The position numbers were made by a program, and so were the translations under genes. A model generated the notes under the pieces. The model was not told the DNA's origin and made no database searches. It saw nothing but the letters and a program-made list of their open reading frames with translations. Below, piece by piece: positions 50,615 to 61,200 of a stretch of 64,000 nucleotides of DNA. The stretch's first letter is position 1, and every line of letters starts with the position of its first letter. This DNA is from Marsupella aquatica (Eukaryota; Marchantiophyta), in NCBI GenBank assembly GCA_973895155.1, contig OZ316894.1, positions 26,102,001 through 26,166,000 of the forward strand, in the 5' to 3' direction.

Positions 50615-50679
50615 AGATGATAAAGTAATAATTAAACTAAAAGAACAAGATGATAAAGTAATAATTAAACTAAAAGAAC
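50615..50679. repeat. 33-bp tandem pair
   Basis: AGATGATAAAGTAATAATTA followed by AACTAAAAGAAC occurs at 50615 and 50648 with essentially no mismatch, suggesting a recent duplication. The AATTAAACTAAAA part recurs inside the 51050-51300 duplication. Confidence 0.9.
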
Positions 50680-51049
50680 CCGTGACAAGAAACTAAAGCC
50701 AGGATGGACCACCATGTTGGACACAGTGCTACTGTGAATCACATTTTAGTGATCCATGTGAATTTGGGGCCTATAGCTTGATGATTATGAGTCTTGAAAT
50801 AACTTTTAAGTTTGCACCTGTAAGGCAACCAGAGAAGGAGGAGACTTGAGGAAAAAACAAGCCCAAATATTTCATAGTAACTTAATTAAAATGAATCTAG
50901 TGGAACTTATTCCTCATTTTATGAAGAAATACTCAACCAAATTGGCCAAAAATTCACTCACTTTGATGGAAGCTTAGCTTATCTACTCCTCTAGCATATC
51001 CCCAAAGCTAGAAAATATTACAATTAAACTGAAACTTTGGGAAATGTAG

Positions 51050-51300
51050 TCCATTGGGGTTTCAAAGACCAACCAATTGGTCCAGGAGGGTGTCAGATTT
51101 AGGTGGCAAAGTAAAACCAAAATTGATAATTAAACTAAAAAAAAGTGCCCCAAAGCATGTTTTTCACAAAGAAGAGTCCATGGGGGTTTCAAAGACCACC
51201 TTGTGGTCCATGGGGGCTTCAAATTCCGGTGGCAAAGTATAACAAAAACTGACAATTAAACCCAAAAGAAAGTGTCCCAAAGTGTGTATCTCAAAACAAA
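51050..51300. repeat. ~127-bp imperfect tandem duplication
   Basis: GTCCATTGGGGTTTCAAAGA at 51050 and GTCCATGGGGGTTTCAAAGA at 51177 start two units. Both go on through GGTGGCAAAGTA, a GATAATTAAAC/GACAATTAAAC block and AAGTG(C/T)CCCAAAG. A third partial start is at about 51207. Probably part of a local repeat cluster or decayed transposon. Confidence 0.75.
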
Positions 51301-52079
51301 AGCCTGGATGGAGACATTGACCCCGCCATGGGGCCCATGGACTATCTAAAGCAATCATTGCTTTTACAGCAAAAAGAAAGTAGAACTGGTTGCGGATCGC
51401 AATTGATGACTTTTTCTACCTTGGGAGAAAGTAATCAAGTCATCATGGTGATCCAGAATAATGGCATGGTGTCTCAATGTCCTTTAGGTTCAAGGTAGTC
51501 AAGTTACAGAGTAAACCAGTTTGACAATGTATAAAAACCAGCTGCAATACCCTTTACAAGTCACATTTCAGTCTAGTGTAAACAATGTTATCTGAGTCAA
51601 TTTAAATATTTTGAACAAGTCCATCCAAGCTTTACCAGTCCATCTAGGCTTCATAGACAAAGTGGAGTTCCATCTCAGCTTTAGTTTCCACAAAATGTCA
51701 CAAAGAGTCTTAGGAAAGGAAATTGAGCGTAAACAAGACACGAGGCGAAAAACAGAGCCGGAGATTGAGTTCAGAAGAAGGCAAAGCACAACGAAGATTG
51801 GGAACAGAGGATTGGACGATTTCAAGTCTCCTCTCTCGCCTCGAATTCGAGCTCTGACGATGGAAACAGAGAGGAACAACACGGACATCAGTAGACTGGG
51901 ACGAGAGAAATGATGAAATTCTCATGTGATGAGCTTCATACCAATTCGTGGTGTGAAAGATGGTCGAGGAATTGTTAATCGCAAGTACTTGGTGCGTCGA
52001 ATCGACATGCGCACAGCGAGGAGAGGTAATTGAATTGGAAGCGGATTGCATCCAGTGAGGCGAAGTCGGAGCCAGAATT

Positions 52080-55000
52080 ATGGCTCAAGTACCGGAGTGC
52101 GTCGTTTGCCTGCAGCAATATGACGACTTGCTCAACGTGCCGCGCGTTCTGGCATGCGGCCACTCATTCTGCGAGCTCTGCTTGATGCAGCTGCAATCCG
52201 CCTGGCAGCCCTCCTCCTCGTCTTCGTTTCTCGCCACCACCAACAGCAACGATGATTCACCTGCTCGTCCCGCATCGGGTGCAGTGATCCGCTGCCCTGA
52301 GTGCGGCCATCGAACCAGACTCCCCGCAGGCGGCCAACAATCCCTCCCAAAGAACGTGGAGCTTCTCCGTCTGTTGCCCAGCCTCATCAGAGAGCCTGCA
52401 AATTCTCTTCCTGCGATAAATGAGGCATCAGCAGGAGACTCCGGAAAGAAGTCCGCAGGTTCTCTCAAGGGACCCTCTGAGGAAATAAAAACTGAAAGTA
52501 AGAGAGCTCCTGGTGCTGGTCGAAGAGATCATCTTAATTTGGCAGAGGATAGTGGTGTTCCGGGAATTCGGAGTGCCGGTCATAGTAGAAAATCTCCAAA
52601 GGTAGGGGGGAAAGTAAGAGTCGATCCGAATCACTCTCTCGGAACCCTCTCAGCCCCCAGCACCAGCACTAGGACCAGCAGTGGCGTCGTAAATAGCTGG
52701 CTACTCCCCTACAATTCGTGCTCCGACAATTCCGATTCCAATTCAGGCAGTAGGAAGGATGTGAGGACATGGATTCTGCCAGAGAAGGCCATCAAGCTGA
52801 GAACAGGAGGAGACGAAGAAGAACAAGACTCATCATCATCATCATCATCATCTAGGTTTAGAGTTGTAAACAATAAATCACAGAAGAGAGAGCTTTTGTG
52901 GGGTGCGATTGTACTGGAACAAGATAGATTGTCGACTTCTGTGCCAGTGAGGTTGAGGCAATTCACGGAAGTGAGATGCCCTGTACATTCGCAGAATGAT
53001 GATGGGACCAAGACGATGACTTACGAGGACTGTGTGCTCAAAACATGGGAGGGTTGCCCTGATGAGGTCAAGACGGAATTGTTTGTATTATTTCGAGTCT
53101 CATTGTTGAGTCGTGGGCTGTGTAATGTCCTCGGAGTCTGGATGAATCCTCAGAGGACTGCACTCTTTCTAGTGACTCAGTTTCCTGCGAAAGACGAAAT
53201 CGTTTCGGCTTGGGAAATTGTCAAAAAGTCGTTTCAATTTGCAGAATTGCCAACAGAATCCAAAACCGATGATAGCTGGCAAGGTACTTCAGGCCGAGAG
53301 GCTACTAGTTTATCAGTAGCCGCGGAGATTCGGGAATTGGGTGAAGGGCCTTATCATGCTCGAAAGTTCTCTTCCTCGGCGGTGGAGAAGATGAGGCTAA
53401 GCAGAGTGGGTGTAGAGTTATGCTCGGCATTATGGGAAGTACACTCGCAGGGGCTCATATTCGGGCTTTTGAGCCCGAATTGTGTCGTTCTCGATCGATT
53501 TGGCTCTTTGCTGATTGATTTTAACGAGGCTATGAGTGAGCGGTCTTCTCTACACGACGCCATAACCCGACTACGCAGCGTCAGCAGTGAATGTGGGCCA
53601 GAAGGAGCAGGATGCGGAAGTATTGATAATGCACGAGAGGAAGGAGATGGGCAAAATTACAGAAATTGTTGTTGGCGCTACATGAGCCCTGAGGCGCTTT
53701 CTCTTCTGATGAATAATGTAACAAAGGCGGAGGATCCGGACCGGACGACCGATCATGAGAATGCTTCCGGTTCGTCTTCGTCTTCTTCCAAAAAGATACA
53801 AAATCGTTTAACGTGCAAAACAGACGTCTGGTCTTTGGGATGCCTCCTTTTAGAATTGGTGTCTGGGAAAGAAAACTATGAAGGGCTTACTTTACCGGAG
53901 GTTTTACAGAAGGTTTTGGTGGAACGAGAGAGGCCTGGGGATTTTTTGAGCTTGCTAAGGTCTTCTACAGACCGTAGTGGTGCTGATTCTGATGCGCACG
54001 CAGATGATGGAAAGCATAGCCCAATCAAAGGTTTGGCGGTTCTCCTTTCGAAATGCTTGGAGTACGATGCTGCCGAAAGGCCAGAGCTTGATACCCTTCT
54101 TCGGCAGCTCGAGGGACTTGGATGGTCCAATGTGGCTCCTATGAGTAGCAGTACCACTCCCGAGCATCATCATCAACGTGAGCTGGCCGGTAGCGCTGAC
54201 CAAAAATATTGGGTATTATGCCAACCTGGATTTGTCCGAGATGGCTACATGGAGTCTTGCTATGGAAGAGAGGACGATGCTGAAGAATCTCAGAGACGTC
54301 TGGAGCTCTCCCGGCTGGATATTGGAGCTGCAGATGAAGGAAGAGAGTTGCAACTTTGTGGTCTTGAACAAAATGGTTCACTGGAAGGACATCGAGACTA
54401 TGTAACAGCTCTAGCTGTTTGCGGTACTGATTTCTCTCCATGGAATCTGCTCTTCGATCGTCGTTTACTGCTACAGTATAACGCTGGTGCAAAAGAGTGG
54501 TCATTCAGCTAATGTTAGTGAGGGACTGTAGTAATCTGCTGTGCCATTTCGTGATGCAGGAGATTTTTTGCTTAGTGCTTCCTTCGACAAGACAATACGT
54601 GTCTGGTCCCTTGAAGTAATGATTCTCATCTCATGTACATCTTATACCTCTTAATAGTGCACGCGTTTCATTCTCTTTCTCTCTCTTGGGATACTTCTTA
54701 CAGTTTTGGTCCAATGGGCTGCTTCGTTCCCAGTGCGCTTCAAACTCATTTACTCATTCACTGATTCACTCATGTTCTTATCTCTTCTTTCGAAAAGGGA
54801 TCCCGGCAATCAGTTTATATTACTCTTACGATATAGTGATGAACATCCTGCCAGTATCAAGACTGAGGTTTTTGACGAGGTTGTCTGAATGGACCAGGAC
54901 AATGAATTGCGACAGACTTTAGAAGGCCATTCCATTGTCGTTATGGCACTGGCTGTGGATCACAACACTTCCAGATGCTTTAGTGGCGATACAAGTGGGA

Positions 55001-56504
55001 AGATTTGTGCATGGACAATTGGAGAGGACAATGCTGAGCCACTCCTTGCAACTTGGCAAGACCACGATGACTGGCGGTACACTGGTGTCGCATCCTTGGC
55101 AGTATCTGAAGATGGAATACTTTACAGTGGCAGTGGAGACAGAACCATCAAAGCATGGTCTTTGCAGGTGGGTACCAAGCAGAGATTAAATTGCACTTGC
55201 ACTGGATCATTTGGAGCTGATCAGCATGCTCATGCTAGAATGTTGAAATACTGATAAGGTGGTATTGGAAGCTCTTCCACTACTGATGTTTAGCAACTGG
55301 TGTTTCTGAAGTAGCACAATATTTCTCACTCTCCAAATATCGCTTTCCAGAATTTCAGCCAGCTAGGCACTCTGGAGGGTCACAAAGGCTTAGTCTCGGC
55401 TCTTCTTGTTGACGGAGAATTGCTCTACAGTGGAAGCTGGGACGGTACAATTCGTGTGTGGTGGCGGAATGATCAGAGTCTTGTCGCAGTACTTGGTGCG
55501 GGCACAACGTCAACCCCCTCCCTGGGCGGTGTCCGGACCCTGTGCCTATCCGACAGTTTCTTGTTTGCAGGCCGTGATAGTGGTGCTATTCAGGTGGGTA
55601 CCGACTCAGAAATTTACTTCACTAAACAAACATTCGGCCGATGTGTAGTAAGAATAAACTAACCTGACAAAGTGCAGGGATCTCATCCACCACTGCAAGT
55701 GAAAGATAGATTTGTTATTCTCCAGACCTCTTTTCTGTCGTTCTTTACCTAGCATCTGGTGTACATCCTTCAAGCTTTGTAATGATAAAGCTTCTTCACA
55801 CAGGACAGGTTTGGAGAGATGAAGAATGCTTGACTACGATGAGGGCCCATGACACGGTCGTATCATCTTTGTATGTTGAAGGTGGTTTCCTTTACACAGG
55901 AAGTTGGGACGAGCAAATTAAGGTAAATGCTTCATCCCCAAACCAAAAAATATTTATTTTAGCAAAGCTCGTAACGCTGATGAAACATGTTTACCAATCC
56001 TTGCTAGTGAATTATTTCGTTGGGAATGAGTCGAAAGTGTTGAACAAAGACATCATAAGGTCAGAGCGGATTGTTTATAACTGGATCTTAATGTTCATGG
56101 ACAACTTGTTTTTTACGTTGCTTTGAACACGATTGAACCTGTCGATGAGTTCATTGAAAGGGCTTATACAGGGGTGAACTTCTATGACGTGATGTTTGCT
56201 CTGCCTATATCCTGCAGGCATGGAAGGTCGACACGTTTTTGTCAAATCCCACTCCAACTCTAGTGAGGAAGTGTGGTTTCGCGTTGTCATCAATAGTCTC
56301 GGATGGAGACCAATTGTATGCTGGACTTGCAGATAGGGCAGTGAAGGTACAATCACATGAACTTTGGTGAAGCTTTGCTTTTGTGGAGATGAAAGGGTAT
56401 ATCACTGGGGACTTATGACGTCCATATGAGGATCGTGATGTGTCTAATGCAGCATTCGTCCTCCAATGCAGGTGTATTCTTTATTGGGCGACAGTGCAGC
56501 ATAA
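52080..56504 (+). CDS. RING finger / kinase-like / WD40-repeat protein
   Basis: Multidomain protein of about 1,062 residues, probably a ubiquitin ligase scaffold. Exons 52080-54423, 54560-54615, 54898-55167, 55351-55593, 55809-55922, 56218-56346, 56472-56504, all in phase. An N-terminal C3HC4 RING has Cys7, Cys10, Cys26, His28, Cys31, Cys34, Cys72, Cys75. A disordered Ser-rich linker with a (TCA)n poly-Ser run (around residue 255) follows. A kinase-like domain (about 275-680) has the invariant helix KTDVWSLGCLLLELVSG and an APE-like YMSPEAL. The catalytic HRD site instead reads IFGLLSPNCVV and the DFG site reads DFN, so catalysis is doubtful. From about residue 775 at least six WD40 blades follow (FDKTIRVWSLE, GDRTIKAWSLQ, WDGTIRVWW, SWDEQIKAW). 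Plants have RING-kinase-WD40 proteins of this plan; the exact orthologue was not checked. The last seven-exon end (VYSLLGDSAA) is short and less sure. Confidence 0.88.
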
Positions 56505-58260
56505 TGCTGTAATTTTAGCTACCATTTGTGTTTTCCACCCCCCGAACTCTCGGGCCGCTAAAGAAATGCGTAAGAAGGGCCGAAGGAGCCAACCGAGTCA
56601 AGTGCCACCCACTATCGTGCCTTAGCGAAGAACCTGATGACAGTCCCGTTTGAGCCCCGCGGAAAAAAAAATATACATATTTTTTTGGCTCTCCTCGCAG
56701 GGTGGCCCTTGGGATGTAAGACCAGAGGGCCACGAAATCAGCTAGCTGAACGAGTAGCATATCTGTATGGGCGAAAACTATATTTTTATTTCCTGCTGTA
56801 TGCTTCTATGGTCTGTAGGGGGAAGCTTTAATGAAAAGGAGCAAGCCCGACATGAATTAGCCCATTGTATCTATTGTCCGGGCCTAAATAAGCTTGAATC
56901 TGTTCTGAAACGGACATACGGACACGGTCGGACCAGTGCGGGCCAATATTTAATCGAACTCAAAGAAATGGCACTGCTGCTTTCTTCGCAGATTGAACCA
57001 GTGACCAAAGTTGTTACATTGTCCATTGCTTGCAAGATTTTGGTGCAACTGGGATTGAGTAGTGCAGGGGCACCATGATGATCCACTTTATAGCTAATTA
57101 GCGTTGGTCTTTTCGATATTAAATGAATGGTTGGTGCCTTCGTTGTAGTAAGCCACTCCCGTTCATTCAGTAGCTTGATGTAAATCGGGACACTTTTGTT
57201 CATGTACATGAGTCTTGCAATGTTATTCTCACAAATGCTTGAAGTGCTAATTAGCAAGAAATGACTTGCCATTTAGCCTGGACTGACAGAGTACAGGTCC
57301 TTTTGTGGGACGCGGAATTTCTTGAAAAGCTTGTGGGCCTTTACGAACTAACGAGAATCCTGGATCAAAACGATATGCATAGGACCTAAATATTGGGATT
57401 ACTTTTTACACCTTTCCTGAACATTTTCTCTGGTAAGTTGGGGACCGCTAAAAATCTTTAGCGGTCCTTGATTACAGCTCCAGAGTAAGACGTCAAGATG
57501 TTTTCCAAGCCCGGCAGTATCATTTGGCGACAGCATTTTCTTGTTCAGATCGTTGCAATTGCATTTTTCTGATGTTCCCTTTCACACATTAGCTTTGTTT
57601 ATCATTCACAGCAGCCTTAATAAATGGATCCTCCAGATTAGTTTGCGTTGGGATCTTCAATTATTTTTGAATATCCACAACTCATGAAGTAATAAATGAA
57701 TCAAGTAGTGGCTCTGAAAACGATAGCTAGAACAGTTCGAAAAGTTCACTCTACCACTCGTAGACTGTACTGTCACACTCCAAATGAGATAAGACAGTGA
57801 CATATTCTGCAGGCTGTGGAAGTGAAGAGTGCGGACACGGTAAGCTCAGCTCAAAACCTTTTCAGTTATGTGTGGGTAAATACATGACATAAATTTCAGT
57901 TCCTTTCACAATTTTGGAACTAGAATGATTAACGGAAACTATTGTGTAACCTTAAATTGTACAAATGATCCAAAGTGTACAGTTGCTCATTTGGCCAGAT
58001 TAAGTCTGCAAAAAGGCACGATGCAAGATGCTGTCAGCCAAGTTGGTCAATATGCTTGACAGTGAGCCTCAAACGGATTGGAAAGAAACACGTGAGGTAA
58101 TAATAAGCTATACAAAGAATAATCGGATCACAACTATTGATCCCAACTGCTACGGCAATGGCCATTCTTCAACTCACAATGTTAGCAACGAAGGCAAGAT
58201 CCACCCGCACTCCATGGCTGACTCTTTACATTTCTCATTTCTAGTAGAACGCAATACCTA
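56505..58260. other. Convergent spacer between the RING/WD40 and SPP genes
   Basis: Should hold both 3' UTRs. No coding similarity was seen. The open frames at 56767-57078 and 56871-57272 overlap on opposite strands and have no known domain. A perfect 11-bp hairpin lies at 57442-57467. Confidence 0.6.
57442..57467. repeat. Perfect 11-bp inverted repeat with 4-nt loop
   Basis: GGACCGCTAAA at 57442-57452 and its exact reverse complement at 57457-57467, loop AATC. It sits between two convergent genes. It is not a bacterial-type terminator and nothing shows it acts in 3'-end formation; it could be a transposon end relic. Confidence 0.85.
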
Positions 58261-61200
58261 TCAAGTTGTAGGACGAGTCATTGTAGTCATGCCCCGGCCA
58301 TGCATTTGAAGACCCGCAAATGCATCAACTCCTGCAAACAATGCCAAGCAGGGTCATATGAAAGTCTCAGCAAAACGCAAATGAATCTATAATACTTCAT
58401 GGGAATTGAGGGCCACAGCGATACCACAAAACGACTTCATGGATCAGTGGTTATGTCCACACCAACAAATATTTCACGGTTTCGGACATACCATTGTTAT
58501 CTTCTTCTATTTCTACAACTGGTATTCCTTTCTTGGGCTCTGCTCCAGCGACTCCAATGCAGGTGAAAAGAGAGTCGTCGTCAAGACACAAGTGATTGTA
58601 AGCATTGTAGATATCATCCGCTGTCGCAACTTCATAAAGGTACGGAAGGTCTCGAATACAACCCACATCCTGATCAGAGGTCAAGAAAAATTATCAAGGA
58701 CCGCGCACAAAATTGTGTAGAGGACGCATTAATGAGGAGAAAATATGATTTCTTTAAATAACTTTCACACCTGCGATCTAAGCCAAAACTTTCATTACAC
58801 CGCATGGCTCGCCCACGATGACCAGTGCCGTGATAAAACAGAAACAGACAGCTGGAAAGCTGGAACGTCTCTGACCGATTGGAATTTAATATACATGCCT
58901 TCACGAGTCCACCGAATTACGGTATGTTTTCACTTAGAAAGTTCAAAAGTACAACTGCTCACCTTTCTATCAACAGATGGGGCTTGAAGATGAGTCAATA
59001 ATCCTAACCAATATGTGTTGTCTTTAGAATCAGACTCATGTCGCATCATTAATGTTCTCTTTGCCTGCATACATGTTTAGAAAGCCTGTGTTAGTACTGG
59101 CGATCAGTGTTCTAGAAGTTTCTATACCTCACTGTGATTGACAGTGCTCAAAATGTGATGATAATATGATTTCCGGTACATATTTCTGCTTGTCAGTGGT
59201 ACAGAAAGCCATTGACTTGAGGATTCTGATAACTCGTCACGGGCCACTACAGAAGCGATTACACTGAGCTCAAAGGAAATCTGTGACAGCGATCTGATTA
59301 GGAGTCTTCAGGGAATATCATGGCGACACTTAATGCAAAAAACATGAGATTGAAAGACAAACCCGTTCAAGCTCCCGCTGGTTCACCCTGCTTCCATGAA
59401 GACCTCTTAATACATTCAGAGATGCTTCCACAGCTTGCTGGATCTGCAGACCGCTTCAGTCTTGGTTAGAAAAATTCACTCACAGGGTTTGCTGTTGAAT
59501 GGGACAATAACGACTACACCATAGCAGTCCATACAAAGACGACTTATACTCCTACTTCCAAGTACAGTACCGACCACAAGGAGGAGAAAAGTACCTTTGC
59601 AGGGGTCGACGTAACAGAAATAACAAACCATCCTGCCTTCAAACGGTCAAACAAACTAAGCTCAAAGGAAACATCGTATGTCAACCCTAAGGCATCCCTC
59701 ACAGTAGTAAATAACCTGCATAAAGAACAAACCAGTCAGCAACATATCCGCAAATACACAGAAAGGGTTTGGCCCGCAATATACGAGTATCGCAAAAGGT
59801 CCAGGAACGCTTTCGCCGTGATATCACCTAAACTATGCGATGGACATCAAAAGCCCCTTCGTAACACAAGAAAATACTCGCTTTATCCAACGTTAAGATT
59901 CTATTTTTCTCAGTATTAATCAAACTATTCCCGAACAATGTAACTCTGATTTACAAATAAAGGATGCCAAAACCATGTGGACCCAGTCAAGTACATTTAA
60001 TCCATTATTTCTCTCATTCCACATCTTCTCCAAGTATCCAAATAAAAAGGATGTAGTTTTATATTTCGTAAACTCGGAAGTTCGTTGAAATTAATGTCAC
60101 CTTTTGGTGAAGTTGAGTTAATTGATCTCTACTATTGTACATTGAATATTCTTTTCTACTGGAAATAGAAGAGTCCGACACCAATTCCGTTCAGTACAAT
60201 TCTCCTACTACATTCAACCCAAGTCAGTTGTCTGTAAACCAGTGTAAAGCCCTAAGTCACCAAACTTAAACAAAGTGGTGGATATTACTATTATAGTTCA
60301 AACACAAGAAATGCGATTCATATTTCAAAATCAACATTCGAACTGGGACTTCTTTGGCGTCAAAGTTAAAAAACGAGGGCCCCTCTTCTCGGCCGGGCCG
60401 GGACTGACATTAAAAGTTTCCAATTTCAGAAACTTTCGTTTTTTACCACTCCTATGAATCGAGTTTGTAACTTAGCTTAAAATATTTGTATGTCTGTTGA
60501 ATTTAGATCGCATCATCAAGTGTTTACTGAAACTCTATTGGCTCCCTATTTGCAGTATCCAATCCTGTAACGATAGAATGTGGTATGCCACAGGCAATAC
60601 GACTTTATGTTGCCATTTCAAGTTGAAGGAGGGGTATTCAGAAATGGCATTTGCCACTCTCTTTAGTATACCTTGCATTGATGATTTCTGCTAGAAGCGT
60701 CAACGCAACGGAGCCGTACAGGGGATGCCGCCTCCTCTTCCACGATAGCACGCCGTCGCTGTCCTTAATTACCTCGACGCCAGGAGGGGCTAAAGCACGG
60801 GCTTGCTCGTCTGTCGTAACAAAGTTTGCAGATATTAGTGTCCGTGAAGCACTTCAGGTCGTCGGAGAATGAACTCCCGCATGCAGGACATGCTTGTTGA
60901 AACTAGCACTGGGACATCTGCTTGCAGTACCACAAACCACAATTGCTGCCATCTACAGTGTCCAAATGTGATCACCATGCAACAATAGATGGAAGTTTCT
61001 CACAAAGACAATAGGGTTTAGGGTGTGACACCATCAACAGACAGGACCACAGATTTGGTTTTAACTACCATCGCACAGCAACAACCACAACAGTAATACT
61101 TTTCTGCATGAACTTTACTTAAGCAATAGTCTACAAAAGCAACTCGATTCTAGAGCATGGAGTTCTGTTTGAGTAACAAAACTTAACCTGATAGAGCAGG

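Larger units (their letters stand above)
49048..52079. other. Spacer between eIF3f and the RING/WD40 gene, repeats only
   Basis: No gene recognised. Contains the eIF3f 3' flank, a 33-bp tandem repeat at 49421-49507, a separate 33-bp tandem pair at 50615-50679, a ~127-bp imperfect tandem duplication at 51050-51300, and scattered GGAC/GTCC-ATG-GG repeat copies between 50560 and 51660. The last 350 bases are probably promoter and leader for the gene starting at 52080. Confidence 0.6.

Noticed and set aside
51568-52051. Overlapping 100-113 codon frames on both strands just before the RING gene
   Set aside because: Probably leader/promoter sequence of the gene at 52080; no family similarity on either strand.
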